DNA from: Heyndrickxia sporothermodurans
GTDB lineage: Bacteria > Bacillota > Bacilli > Bacillales > Bacillaceae_C
Length of the DNA stretch: 64,000 nt
Assembly (NCBI GenBank): GCA_016756695.1
Contig: CP066701.1
Coordinates: 2,552,001-2,616,000 of the forward strand
Direction of reading: 5' to 3'
A program made the position numbers and the translations under genes. The notes beneath the pieces are model-generated. The model saw only the letters and a program-made list of their open reading frames with translations. It had not been told where the DNA came from and did not search any database. Of this stretch, positions 1-8,689 are shown in pieces (the first letter of the stretch is position 1; the number at the start of each line of letters is the position of its first letter).

Positions 1-14
1 TAATTAGTAAGGCG

Positions 15-46
15 AAAAAAGGTTGGCCTCTTAACCAACCTTTTTT
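15..46 (+). terminator. Rho-independent terminator
   Basis: Inverted repeat AAAAAAGGTTGG / CCAACCTTTTTT around a short loop. It ends a transcription unit lying upstream of the window. Related GGTTGG/CCAACC hairpins recur near 11940 and 13530. Confidence 0.75.
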
Positions 47-84
47 CAGCTGTTTAAATAATGGAAAAAAATGGAGGTGTTTTT

Positions 85-558
85 TTGAAAGATAAAATAA
101 CCACATTGAAAAACCTACTTTTTATTATAATGGTCATTGGTTTCGCATCAGGATGTAATGGTAATCAAAATGAATTTACTCAAGGTAATAGTACTTTTGG
201 TATTTCACAAGTACATACAAGTAAGCCAATTGATCAATCCGTTGCCAATCATGCGAAAGAAAAGATAATTGCCAAGGAAGATATTACAGACGTAAAAGCT
301 GTGAATACTGATAAAGAGCTTATGGCAGCGATTAAAGTTGAGAATTTTGATCGATTTCGATTAAAGAGTATCGAGAAGTCAGTAAAATCCGACTTAGAAA
401 AAAAGTATCCCGACTATAAAGTTTTTGTTTCGACTGATAAAAAAATATTCTGGGAGCTTGAAAAGGTCGAGCAAAGACTGAAAAAAAACGATATGAATAA
501 GAAGAACTTAAAAAATGATTTGAACAAACTGAAAAGTCTTATGAAGGAACAAACCTAA
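85..558 (+). CDS. YhcN/YlaJ-family sporulation lipoprotein
   Basis: A predicted 157-aa lipoprotein. The start is TTG at 85, because GGAGGTG at 73-79 lies 5 nt upstream; the in-frame ATG at 61 has no ribosome binding site. A short hydrophobic signal segment ends in a lipobox ending SGC (GFASGC). The rest is hydrophilic and Lys/Asp rich, as in YhcN/YlaJ spore lipoproteins, which sit at the spore inner membrane. It is the first gene here of a tight operon with spoVAC, spoVAD and spoVAEb, the arrangement known as spoVA2mob. A decayed relative lies at 11758-11898. The family is assigned from composition and context; the biochemical role is unknown. Confidence 0.82.
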   Translation: MKDKITTLKNLLFIIMVIGFASGCNGNQNEFTQGNSTFGISQVHTSKPIDQSVANHAKEKIIAKEDITDVKAVNTDKELMAAIKVENFDRFRLKSIEKSVKSDLEKKYPDYKVFVSTDKKIFWELEKVEQRLKKNDMNKKNLKNDLNKLKSLMKEQT

Positions 559-575
559 AGAGGAAGGATCGAGTT

Positions 576-1055
576 ATGTCTAACAATCAAAAGAAACAAC
601 TTACTCCTGTGCAACAGGAATATCAAAAATTGCAAAAACAACGAGAGATCAAAAGACCGGTTGTTAAAAATTGTATTAAGGCCTTTTTAACCGGTGGACT
701 TATTTGTTTGATTGGTCAGCTTATTTCAGACTTTTACATTTATTATTTCGATTTTACTGAGCAAACGGCCGGAAATCCGACGGTGGGTACGTTAATTTTT
801 ATTACAATGCTTCTTACTGGTTTTGGCGTATATGATCGAATGGCCCAATTTGGTGGGGCTGGAACAGCTGTACCTGTAACAGGTTTTGGCAATGCGGTCA
901 TATCACCTGCCATTGAACATCGAACCGAAGGATTTGTACTGGGCGTAGGCAGCAATATGTTTAAACTAGCCGGTTCTGTCATTTTATTTGGTGTGTTTTC
1001 TGCTTTTATCATTGCCTTAATTAAAACAATTTTAATCAGATGGGGTGGTTTATAA
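576..1055 (+). CDS. spoVAC: Stage V sporulation protein AC (SpoVAC)
   Basis: A 159-aa integral membrane protein with a charged N-terminal tail of about 40 residues followed by several hydrophobic segments. The central GAGTAVPVTGFGN stretch is the typical SpoVAC signature. SpoVAC is a mechanosensitive-type channel component of the spore inner membrane that passes Ca-dipicolinic acid in sporulation and germination. The start has a GAGGAAGG ribosome binding site, and the stop overlaps the spoVAD start by one base (TAATG), indicating translational coupling. This is an additional mobile copy rather than the chromosomal spoVA locus, judged by its position beside transposon functions. Confidence 0.95.
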   Translation: MSNNQKKQLTPVQQEYQKLQKQREIKRPVVKNCIKAFLTGGLICLIGQLISDFYIYYFDFTEQTAGNPTVGTLIFITMLLTGFGVYDRMAQFGGAGTAVPVTGFGNAVISPAIEHRTEGFVLGVGSNMFKLAGSVILFGVFSAFIIALIKTILIRWGGL

Positions 1056-2074
1056 TGCTAGCAGGTCATCGTACATGGATCTTCGAACAAAAGCCTGTCA
1101 TTATCTCCACTGGAACCGTTGGTGGACCATTTGAAGCCAATGGTGCTATCCCAGATGATTTCGATACTCTTCATGCTGATTTATGGCTTGGGCAGGATTC
1201 CTATGAGAAAGCACATAAAATCCTTTTTGAAGAGGCTTGCCAAAAAGCCATGGAAAAAGGGGGCATACAAAAGGATCAAGTTCAATTTATCCTAGCTGGG
1301 GACTTAATCAATCAAATCACCCCAACAAGTTTCGCTAGCAGAACGATTGGAGCTCCTTATTTTGGCTTATTCGGTGCTTGCTCTACCTCGATGGAAGGAC
1401 TGGCTCTAGGTGCTTATATTGTAAATACAAAAGGAGCGAAATATTTGTTAACAGGAGCTTCCAGTCATGATACAGCTGTTGAAAAACAATTTCGGTATCC
1501 AACTGAGTATGGTGGACAAAAGCCACCTACGGCACAATGGACGGTTACTGGTGCAGGTGCAGCCCTATTAAGTGATTCTGGGGAAGGACCTCATGTCACA
1601 TCTGCCACAATTGGTCGTGTAATCGATATGGGATTGACAGATCCATTTAACATGGGAGGAGCTATGGCGCCAGCTGCGGTTGATACCATTGAAGCCCATT
1701 TAAAGGAACGAAATGTTGAGCCATCTTATTACGATTTAATTGTAACCGGTGACCTTGGCCAAATCGGACAGGAAGTGTCCATGGATCTATTTAAAAAGCA
1801 TGGAACTCCTATTAGTGAAGAACAATACCAGGATTGTGGCCTTATGATTTATCGGGAAGGACAACCCGTTCTTGCAGGAGCAAGCGGTGCAGGCTGTTCA
1901 GCAACGGTAGTTTATGGGCATTTATTAAACCGCATGAAAAAAGGTGAATTTAAACGAATGTTAGTTGTGGCTACAGGTGCTTTGCTTTCACCGTTGTCCT
2001 TTCAGCAAAATGAAACAATTCCTTGTATCGCCCATGCAGTGTCAATTGAATACGGAGGTGAACAATTAACATGA
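1055..2074 (+). CDS. spoVAD: Stage V sporulation protein AD (SpoVAD)
   Basis: A 339-aa soluble protein with a thiolase-like fold (family knowledge) that binds dipicolinic acid at the spore inner membrane. ATG 1055 is preferred over ATG 1040 because GGGGTGG lies just upstream and it overlaps the spoVAC stop. Visible family features are the [10 protein letters not shown] motif around the thiolase-type cysteine, the [14 protein letters not shown] segment and GASGAGCSA near the C-terminus. The end overlaps spoVAEb by four bases (ATGA). Length and order agree with spoVA operons, so function in dipicolinate uptake and release is well supported. Confidence 0.95.
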   Translation: MLAGHRTWIFEQKPVIISTGTVGGPFEANGAIPDDFDTLHADLWLGQDSYEKAHKILFEEACQKAMEKGGIQKDQVQFILAGDLINQITPTSFASRTIGAPYFGLFGACSTSMEGLALGAYIVNTKGAKYLLTGASSHDTAVEKQFRYPTEYGGQKPPTAQWTVTGAGAALLSDSGEGPHVTSATIGRVIDMGLTDPFNMGGAMAPAAVDTIEAHLKERNVEPSYYDLIVTGDLGQIGQEVSMDLFKKHGTPISEEQYQDCGLMIYREGQPVLAGASGAGCSATVVYGHLLNRMKKGEFKRMLVVATGALLSPLSFQQNETIPCIAHAVSIEYGGEQLT

Positions 2075-2421
2075 TCTATTTTTGGGCTTTTGTCGTAGGC
2101 GGTTTAATTTGTATCATTGGGCAAATTATGTTTGATGTATTTAAATTGACACCAGGTCATACCTTAAGTGCTCTTGTAGTGATTGGGGCGCTTTTAGATG
2201 GATTTGGACTATACGAGCCTTTGATTGATTTTGCTGGGGCAGGGGCTACCGTTCCGATTACAAGTTTTGGGAATTCGCTTGTTCATGGTGCGATGCAGGA
2301 AGCAGAAAAACATGGGTTAGTTGGTGTACTGACAGGAATGTTTGAAGTAACTAGTTCAGGTATTTCAGCTGCCATTGTTTTCGGCATGTTAGGAGCTTTA
2401 ATTTTTAAACCAAAAGGATAA
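2071..2421 (+). CDS. spoVAEb: Stage V sporulation protein AE, b-type (SpoVAEb)
   Basis: A 116-aa membrane protein, essentially all hydrophobic helices, with the motif [13 protein letters not shown] that parallels the one in SpoVAC and identifies the SpoVAC/SpoVAEb family. It starts inside the spoVAD stop (ATGA overlap) and belongs to the dipicolinate channel complex of the spore inner membrane. The operon continues without a terminator into the DUF1657 and DUF421 genes. No defect is visible. Confidence 0.93.
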   Translation: MIYFWAFVVGGLICIIGQIMFDVFKLTPGHTLSALVVIGALLDGFGLYEPLIDFAGAGATVPITSFGNSLVHGAMQEAEKHGLVGVLTGMFEVTSSGISAAIVFGMLGALIFKPKG

Positions 2422-2432
2422 GGAGAATTTGG

Positions 2433-2639
2433 ATGACAGTAGGATCAGATGTTAAACAGTGTTTTGCCAGTCTAAAAGGGGTAGAAGCAAGTCTCTCAAG
2501 TTTAGCATTACGGACTCTTGATGATGAATCGAAGCGAACTTTGCATGAGGCTATGATGGTCTTACACGAAGTAACAAAAGATTTAAAAAAAAGAGTCGGC
2601 GAGTTAGAAGGAGAGGAACTTCAGTACAAGGGTTTCTAG
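2433..2639 (+). CDS. DUF1657 protein of spoVA2mob operon
   Basis: A 68-aa predicted helical, amphipathic protein of the DUF1657 family (pattern VKQCFASLKGVEASL, then a helix with an acidic end). It has an AAGGAGAATTTGG ribosome binding site and follows spoVAEb by 11 nt. No enzyme motif is present. The same domain is fused to the C-terminus of the next gene and exists as a separate gene at 11982-12188 and as a remnant at 15420-15555. It is thought to be spore specific because it is found only with spoVA/yetF cassettes; its role is unknown. Confidence 0.85.
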   Translation: MTVGSDVKQCFASLKGVEASLSSLALRTLDDESKRTLHEAMMVLHEVTKDLKKRVGELEGEELQYKGF

Positions 2640-2669
2640 ATAAACTTTATTTACAGGGGGTGTCAAGCA

Positions 2670-3530
2670 GTGCCTGAATGGTTAGATATAGCTGTACGGT
2701 CAGCAATATTTGTTGTTGTTTTATTTTTCATTACAAAGTGGTTAGGGAAAAAGCAAATGTCTGAACTATCTTTCTTTGAATATGTCACCGGTATGTCTAT
2801 TGGAAGTATTGGTGCAGAAGTGGCTACGGGACTTGAACGGAACATTTTTCACGGAATTATTGGAATTGTCATTTTTGCGGCTATTCCCTTTTTCAGTGGT
2901 TTAATTTCCTTAAAAAGTAAAGGTTTTCGCAATTTTATAGAAGGAAAAGCAACTGTATTTATCAAAGATGGGAAGATTATGGAAGATAATTTAAAAAAGG
3001 AAAGATATACGACAGATGAACTGTTAGAGCTACTTCGCAGGAAGGATGTCTTTCAAGTCTCTGATGTAGAATTTGCTGTTTTAGAGGCAACAGGTGATTT
3101 ATCTGTGATGCTAAAGAAAGAAAATCAACCTTTAACAGCAAAGGATATAAACTTGAAGGTTGCTTCAATCAAGGAGCCTCAGACCATTATTATGGATGGT
3201 ACAATAATGGATGAACCACTAGCCACGATTGGACGAAGTCGGGCTTGGCTACAAACTGAATTAGAAAAACTAGGGGTAACGATTGAAAATGTATTTCTGG
3301 GACAGGTTAATTCTTACGGAGAGTTAACGATTGATCTGTTTGACGATAAATTACAAGTCGCACCCCCACAAGAAAGACCCTTAATTCTTTCAACCTTGAA
3401 AAAATGTCAAGCAGACTTAGAACTATTTGCTCTTGGAACGGAATCAAAAGACGCCAAACAAATGTATAGGTTAAACAGTGAAAAATTACAAGAAGCCATT
3501 GATAAAGTGACCCCTATTTTAAAAGGATAA
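2670..3530 (+). CDS. YetF-like DUF421 membrane protein with C-terminal DUF1657-like tail
   Basis: A 286-aa protein. The GTG start at 2670 follows GGGGGTG. Residues 1 to about 85 hold hydrophobic segments, with the family motif LGKKQMSELSFFEYV after the first. Residues 90-220 are the soluble DUF421 domain. The last 50 residues (STLKKCQADLELFALGTES onward) resemble DUF1657, the product of the preceding gene, so this looks like a fusion. It is the last gene of the spoVA2mob-type operon before a hairpin at 3597-3620. YetF-like proteins help keep the spore membrane rigid and poorly permeable in other bacilli; that role is inferred here. Confidence 0.88.
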   Translation: MPEWLDIAVRSAIFVVVLFFITKWLGKKQMSELSFFEYVTGMSIGSIGAEVATGLERNIFHGIIGIVIFAAIPFFSGLISLKSKGFRNFIEGKATVFIKDGKIMEDNLKKERYTTDELLELLRRKDVFQVSDVEFAVLEATGDLSVMLKKENQPLTAKDINLKVASIKEPQTIIMDGTIMDEPLATIGRSRAWLQTELEKLGVTIENVFLGQVNSYGELTIDLFDDKLQVAPPQERPLILSTLKKCQADLELFALGTESKDAKQMYRLNSEKLQEAIDKVTPILKG

Positions 3531-3596
3531 GGATTTAGCTTAGATTCATACATGACGAAAAAAAGATACCATTTTTAATTGAAATAAGTTTAAAAA

Positions 3597-3620
3597 CCTT
3601 AGTCCAATTTCGGACTAAGG
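3597..3620 (+). terminator. Hairpin after spoVA2mob operon
   Basis: Perfect 9-bp stem CCTTAGTCC / GGACTAAGG with a 6-nt loop, 66 nt after the yetF stop. The downstream U-run is weak. Confidence 0.55.
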
Positions 3621-3838
3621 TCGGATTAACCCCCGTATTTTGGACAGTATTTCTCTTAATCTCACTTTATCTTAAAATTACATTCTTTTTCGTTTCCTTT
3701 TGTCCTTTTGAGATCATAGCCATTGCTTCCATTCCTTCAAGGGTAAAGGCTTCGCCCGACTATCGTCGCCCTTGATTCCATTCCAGAAATGGCTGAAATA
3801 ATTTTTGGGACAAAAGGAAGAAAAAATGGAAGGGGCGA

Positions 3839-4716
3839 TTAAACCCGTACCCCTTTGATTTTCACGTTTTCACATTGTTGCTGTTCATAAAACTCATTTG
3901 GCGATAAGTCTAAAATACTAGAATGCATGCGTCTTTCGTTATAAAACACCATAAACTCTGCGACTGATTCATAGGCTTGTGCATACGTTTCAAATTGCCA
4001 TCTTGATAAACAATCATCTTCAAAAATTCTAAAAGACTCAATGTGAGCATTCATATTTGGCGTTTTTGGTGGAATTCTTTCATGTTCTAGTGTATTTTTT
4101 TACAAAATTCTTCAAAGGTATGGGAGATAAACTGTAGTACCCATTGTCTGTGCGAATCACAGGTTTTTCCCTTTCATTTATCTGCTGGCGCTTGAATAAT
4201 GCCCGCAAAAGAGTTTGTTTTAGGTCTTTTGCTGTGCAACTTAATCCCATATAGTATTCGACAATACTACGATCATACACATCGATGATGGACAATACAA
4301 AGAAGAATCGGTCTTCACCTTCGATGTAGCCATATTTAATGTCAATTTCCCATAATTTGTTCGAACTTTTAATCGTCCGATTTCGTGCTAGTTTTCTAGG
4401 GTATGAGACTTTCTTTTGCCGTTGCGGGCGTAAAATATCAAGTTCTTTGCACAACCGGTAAACTTTTTTTCTTGTTAATGATAAGATGGTATTTTCGACG
4501 AAGTAATTTTGTTAATTTACGATAGCCATAGTTGAAGCCATCGCCTGCAATTTCTTCAAGTAGGTATTCTTTGATTTGTTCATCAGATACCTTTTTACCG
4601 TCCTCTTTGATGGAATAACCGGGTGCTGGTAGTCCCTCACTTACTTTCTTCTCTTCCACACGATAGTTCTTTTGATAATAGTATGTGGATCGAGAAATAC
4701 CAATGATTTTCAGCAC
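3839..4716 (-). pseudogene. IS3-family orfB transposase, frameshifted
   Basis: An rve-type DDE integrase split into three reading frames. The N-terminal part has the IGISRSTYYYQK helix and a GYRKLT motif. The middle part has the first catalytic Asp (WEIDIKYG) and the second (RTDNG). The C-terminal part has NAHIESF with the catalytic Glu. One break lies in a run of seven A near 4099, the other near 4450 where two frames overlap. The HERIPPKTP segment that should join the second and third parts is present in a shifted frame. In an intact element this frame would be reached from orfA by a -1 frameshift. It is inactive as read. Confidence 0.8.
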
Positions 4717-4754
4717 TTTTTTGATCGGGTAGCCTTTTTGAATCCAACGATCGG

Positions 4755-5066
4755 CTACTTCAAGTTTTTCAGCAAGTGAGGGTTTTTCTTTTTTATAAGA
4801 TCTCGTAGAATGGCGATTTCAAGGTCTTTTTCACCTAATATTATTTTTAGCTTTTCATTTTCCTCGGATAACTCTTTAGAATCAATATCTGGCAGCACAG
4901 TAACATCTACTTCACCGTATTTGCCATCTTTATATTCACGAATCCAACGACTTACCATGTTCGGATTCAGTTCGTATCGACGTGCTACTAACGAATTATT
5001 GCCTGTCTCAGTGGCTTCTTTTACGACTTGTAATTTGAAATCTTTTGAGTGTTTTGTTCGTTTCAT
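4755..5066 (-). CDS. IS3-family orfA (HTH transposase subunit)
   Basis: A 103-aa protein with an N-terminal helix-turn-helix (KDFKLQVVKEA, then NPNMVSRWIREYKDGK) and a C-terminal leucine-zipper-like coiled coil (EENEKLKIILGEKDLEIAILRDLIKKK), the standard layout of OrfA. Near its 3' end, AAAAAAG (complement of 4788-4794) is a classic -1 slippage site. Reading -1 from there gives EKPSLAEKLEVADRWIQKGY and runs into orfB, so an OrfAB fusion was originally made by programmed frameshifting. orfB itself is broken. Confidence 0.85.
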   Translation of the reverse strand: MKRTKHSKDFKLQVVKEATETGNNSLVARRYELNPNMVSRWIREYKDGKYGEVDVTVLPDIDSKELSEENEKLKIILGEKDLEIAILRDLIKKKNPHLLKNLK

Positions 5067-5165
5067 ATTGTCAGCCTCCTTGGTACATTAAGTAGTATAA
5101 TATTTATTACTCTTACTGTCCAAGTTCATTTAGGGGCTATAGAGTTCCCTAATATATTTAATTTT

Positions 5166-5240
5166 TTATTGAGAGTCCCAACAACAAACGTGGAAACATA
5201 CGCTAAGCAATATCGACATGAAGAAAGCCGATTTTTCCTA
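5166..5240. repeat. Diverged repeat, partner at 16020-16100
   Basis: A stretch of about 65 bp containing CCCAACAACAAA, then ACATACGCTAAGCA and AAAGCCGATTTTTCC recurs at 16027-16105 with scattered changes. Both copies lie outside genes within the island and look like leftovers of one duplicated segment. Confidence 0.5.
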
Positions 5241-5366
5241 CGGTGTAGTTAATGGGATGGGAATAATAAGCCTATAAGATTAGTGTTATGATTGTTTTTT
5301 TTAATTACATAAGTCTATTGTTGATGGGTATTTTAAAATTATTAGTTTATATTGCGGAGGAGTTTT

Positions 5367-5628
5367 ATGAGGAAAAAAATTCGCTAATACTAATAGTGTT
5401 TTTAAGTACTTTCATTTTAACAATTACGGATCTTATTGGACCATTTAATACTATTGGCTCTGGTACAGCAGCCTTAAAGGAGAAAAATGATGAACTTTAC
5501 AAAGAAATTAAAGTGTATAGAGAGGAACATAAAATTGAACCGATTGATGCAAAAGTCGATAGAGTGTGGAAGGCAATTCCTGGATACAATGGATTGGATG
5601 TAGATATTGAATCTAGTTATAAAAAAAT
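5367..5628 (+). pseudogene. ylxY: YlxY-like polysaccharide deacetylase, 5' part
   Basis: The gene probably starts at ATG 5367 behind GCGGAGGAG, but a slip in the A7 run at 5373-5379 shifts the frame after MRKK. The next frame reads NSLILIVFLSTFILTI (membrane anchor), then DLIGPFNTIG and the YlxY-type segment AKVDRVWKAIPGYNG. The frame continues exactly into the piece at 8108-8560 once IS66 and one copy of its 8-bp target duplication are removed. YlxY is a sporulation-associated deacetylase-like protein of the mother-cell or cortex side. The gene has three separate lesions and is dead. Confidence 0.75.
5621..5628. repeat. IS66 target-site duplication (left copy)
   Basis: AAAAAAAT, repeated at 8108-8115 directly outside the right end of IS66; 8 bp is the usual duplication length for this family. 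Confidence 0.85.
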
Positions 5629-5713
5629 GTAAGAGTCAAATAGAATACACCTATTAACATATATAGTACCTGTGAGATAATCTCTTCAAATCAAAGTTTG
5701 AGGAGGTTTTTTT

Positions 5714-6037
5714 ATGTCCCAAAGAAATAATCCAGAATTGCGTAAGGAATGGGAGCGTAGGATCGCTCTTTTCAGAGCGAGTGGCCTCACCCAATCCAAA
5801 TGGTGTGAAATCAATGAAATAAGTATTCATCAGTTAAAGTATTGGCTTTATAAAGCCGATAATTTCTATTCAACCCAAGATTCTAACAGCAAGTGGATTC
5901 CGGTTACATTAGAAGAATCTGAGCAACAGAATGAAACATTACATATAAATGTTGGTTCAGCATCCATCGTGGTTAAACCTGGCTTTAATCCAACACTACT
6001 GGCGGAAGTAGTTAAGGCATTGAAATCAGTATGCTAA
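5714..6037 (+). CDS. tnpA: IS66 accessory protein TnpA
   Basis: A 107-aa protein with the helix-turn-helix SGLTQSKWCEINEISIHQLKYW that defines the IS66 first-ORF family. It has a GGAGG ribosome binding site and overlaps tnpB by 7 nt, suggesting coupled translation. It is needed for IS66 transposition together with TnpB and the transposase TnpC. The reading frame is intact. Confidence 0.88.
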   Translation: MSQRNNPELRKEWERRIALFRASGLTQSKWCEINEISIHQLKYWLYKADNFYSTQDSNSKWIPVTLEESEQQNETLHINVGSASIVVKPGFNPTLLAEVVKALKSVC

Positions 6038-6387
6038 AAGAAGTTACGGTTGATCGTGTCTACCTCGCACAAGGTGTCACAGATTTACGGAAATCTATCG
6101 ATGGATTGGCTGCTCTTGTAAAAGAAGAATTCGAGTTAGATCTTTTTTCTTCGAGTTTATTTGTTTTTTGTAACCGGCAGCGAGACAAGTTGAAAATTCT
6201 TCAATGGGATCATAACGGTTTTTGGCTTTATTATCGCCGGCTGGAGAGAGGAAATTTTCATTGGCCATCAGATAATAATTCGGGTCCTCTGAAAATAAGT
6301 CCACGCCAATTAAGGTGGTTATTAGATGGATTATCATTGGAACAAAAACAGGCACACCCTGTTGTAACAGCAAGAACAGTAATTTAA
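6031..6387 (+). CDS. tnpB: IS66 accessory protein TnpB
   Basis: A 118-aa protein with the family features VTDLRKSIDGLAALV, VFCNRQRDKLKILQWDHNGF, YYRRLERG and a C-terminal LLDG motif. The length is usual for IS66 Orf2. It starts inside tnpA. Function in transposition is inferred from the family; no catalytic motif is known. Confidence 0.9.
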   Translation: MLKEVTVDRVYLAQGVTDLRKSIDGLAALVKEEFELDLFSSSLFVFCNRQRDKLKILQWDHNGFWLYYRRLERGNFHWPSDNNSGPLKISPRQLRWLLDGLSLEQKQAHPVVTARTVI

Positions 6388-6435
6388 ATAATGAAAAATC
6401 AGGGGAATTTACCTATTTTATCGTATAATATATTT

Positions 6436-8059
6436 ATGAAAAAGACAGCGAATTCAACTACCCCAACCCCTACAATTGAAGAACTCCTGCAACGCTTGGA
6501 AATGCTGGAGAAACAAAATGCGGAATTAGAGGCGAAGCTAAAAAAGCAGAGCGCGTTAGATACAAATTAAAATGGACTGAAGAACAGCTTCGCCTTCTGC
6601 AGAAAAATAGATTCGGCTTTTCCAGTGAAAAAACCAACCCCGATCAATTGGAACTTTTTAATGAAGTAGAAAATGAAGCTAATCCAGATTTGCCGGAACC
6701 TACTTTGGAATCTATTACTTATCAACGGCGCCGCAAAGTTCGCGTACCAACGTGAACTGATGTTAGAAAACTTGCCTGTGGAGACGATTGAATATCGTTT
6801 ATCCCCTGAAGAGCAGGTTTGTTCGTGTTGCGGTGGAAATCTGCATGAAATGAGTACGCAAGTACGCCAGGAACTAAAATACATTCCTGCGGAATTGAAA
6901 GTTGTTAAACATGTTCAGTCCATTTACTCTTGCCGCCATTGTGAACGTGAAGAAATTGAAACTCCGGTTGTAACAGCACCAATGCCTAAACCGGTTCATT
7001 CAGGTAGTTTAGCATCTCCTTCTTTAATGGCACATATTATGAATCAAAAATATGTGGATGGGTACGCCATTATACCGGCAAGAAAAGCAATTTTCCAGAT
7101 TGGGGTACCGTTATCACGCCAAACCCTTGCCAATTGGATGATTCACGGTACCAACCGGTGGTTGAGCCCACTTTATGATCGCATGCATCAACTTCTTTTG
7201 GAAAAGGATATTTTACATGCGGACGAATCGACCCTGCAGGTACTTCACGAACCCGGTCGGCCAGCCACCTCAAAATCATATCTCTGGCTCTACCGTACTG
7301 GAAAAGAAGGACCTTCAATCATCCTTTACGATTATCAGGAAACTAGGTCAGGCAAAAATGCCGAGAAATTCCTGTCAGGGTTTAAAGGATATTTACAGGT
7401 TGATGGATACGCCGGGTACCATAAGGTACCTAATGTAAAACTGGTCGGTTGCATGGCTCATGCTCGACGTAAATTTGATGAGGCTTTAAAAGTATTGCCT
7501 TCTTCAAAGCGTCTGACATCAGGAGTAGCAGCAATGGAAGGTCTCCCAATACTGTAACCAACTATATCGCATTGAGCGCGACCTAAAGGAGTTATCCTCT
7601 ATGGAACGATACGAAAAACGATTAGAACGCAGCAAGCCAGTCTTGGATGCTTTTTTGTCATGGCTAAAAATACAGAAGCAAAAAGTGTTACCAAAAAGCG
7701 CTTTAGGTCAGGCGATTACCTACTGTCTCAATCAATGGAAGAAATTAGTGGCATTCCTAGAGGATGGACGATTAGAAATTGATAATAATAGAAGCGAGCG
7801 CTCAATAAAGCCCTTTGTTATTGGGAGAAAAAACTTCCTTTTTTCAAATACACCGAAAGGTGCAAGGGCTAGCGCAATCATTTATAGCATTGTGGAAACA
7901 GCAAAGGAAAATGGCCTAAACCCATATTATTACCTTCGCTATTTATTTGAGAAGTTACCTAACATTGATCTGACAGATAAAAATGCCCTGGATAAAGTAC
8001 TGCCTTGGTCAACAACACTTCCAATCGTTTGCATAGATTTTAAAAACTTACCTAAATAA
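6436..8059 (+). pseudogene. tnpC: IS66 transposase TnpC, frameshifted
   Basis: The start at 6436 (MKKTANSTTPTPTIEELLQ, coiled coil) runs out of frame near 6545. The frame with WTEEQLRLLQKNRFG stops at about 6754. The next frame (ENLPVETIEYRLSPEEQ, zinc-binding CSCCGG, LKYIPAELKVVKHV, then DESTLQVL with a catalytic Asp and DGYAGY) shifts again near 7545. The last frame has the C-terminal DNNRSERSIKPFVIGRKN motif with the catalytic Glu. At least three indels make it inactive. All domains of a roughly 520-aa transposase are otherwise present. Confidence 0.85.
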
Positions 8060-8107
8060 TAACTCGATCCCCATCTGGTTGACAGGTGGGGATTATTTTA
8101 CGCTTAC

Positions 8108-8560
8108 AAAAAAATGAAATCAGATGGTAATTTTCACAAAAACAAAGTTGTTTATAAGGAAAAACCTCCAAATGTCCATTTAGAAAATCTAGCACCCATC
8201 CCTATTTATAAAGGAAATCCAGAAAAGCCTATGGTGGCGTTATTAATAAATGTTGCTTGGGGTAATGAGTACATTCCAACGATCCTTACCACACTAAAGG
8301 AATCCAAGGTCAAGGCGACATTTTTTTTCGATGGTAGCTGGGTTAAAAAGAATCCTGACCTAGCTAAGATGATCTATCGGGAAGGCCATGAAATTGGAAA
8401 TCATGCTTATAGTCATCTAGATCTTAAGAAGCGATCTAAAAGTGATACCATACAAGAGTTAGAAAAGACGAATGCTCTCATTGAAGAAACCATTGGCATA
8501 AAACCGAAGTGGTTCGCACCTCCCAGCGGTTTGACAAACCCTCTGAGGATCTTCCAGTAA
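8108..8560 (+). pseudogene. ylxY: YlxY-like polysaccharide deacetylase, 3' part (truncated)
   Basis: It continues the frame of 5367-5628 after IS66 excision: the KM of SYKKM is followed by KSDGNFHKNKVVYKEKPP. The deacetylase (NodB) fold is recognisable: MVALLINVAWGNEY, KATFFFDGSW, then GHEIGNHAYSHLDL (metal-binding His motif) and KPKWFAPPSG. Homology stops after PPSG; nine unrelated codons follow and then a stop, so the C-terminal third of the catalytic domain is lost. In YlxY relatives the first-motif Asp is often replaced, as here (LINVAW). Confidence 0.78.
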
Positions 8561-8573
8561 GAAGATCCTTTTT
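8547..8573 (+). terminator. Terminator after ylxY remnant
   Basis: Stem AGGATCTT / AAGATCCT with a 6-nt loop, followed by TTTTTT. Confidence 0.75.
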
Positions 8574-8689
8574 TGCTGCTTACTCAATTAATGTACCTTT
8601 TAGTTAAGTTAGTATTTTACAATCTTTCTTAGGTAAATACGGTTACTAAAAAGTTTATTTTAGTTTTTATAAATATTCGAATCTTTTCC

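Larger units (their letters stand above)
3641..5123 (-). mobile_element. IS3-family insertion sequence (IS150-like), degenerate
   Basis: Ends TGGACAGTA (3641) and TACTGTCCA (5115-5123) form terminal inverted repeats beginning TG/CA, usual for IS3. Inside are orfA and a broken orfB on the minus strand, with about 190 nt of non-coding DNA after orfB (3650-3838) that includes a CAAGGG/CCCTTG hairpin. I see no clear target duplication. It lies between the spoVA2mob operon and the ylxY-like gene. Confidence 0.8.
5629..8107 (+). mobile_element. IS66-family insertion sequence, 2479 bp
   Basis: Ends GTAAGAGTCAAAT and ATTTTACGCTTAC are imperfect inverted repeats starting GTAA, typical of IS66. The 8-bp direct repeat AAAAAAAT flanks it. 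It carries tnpA, tnpB and a multiply frameshifted tnpC, and it splits the ylxY-like gene in frame. Confidence 0.92.

Noticed and set aside
61..84. Start of the yhcN-like gene at ATG 61
   Set aside because: No ribosome binding site precedes it; GGAGGTG at 73-79 clearly serves TTG 85.
5288..5366. ylxY start at ATG 5288
   Set aside because: No ribosome binding site; ATG 5367 has GGAGGAG and gives a normal N-terminus once a poly-A slip is allowed.
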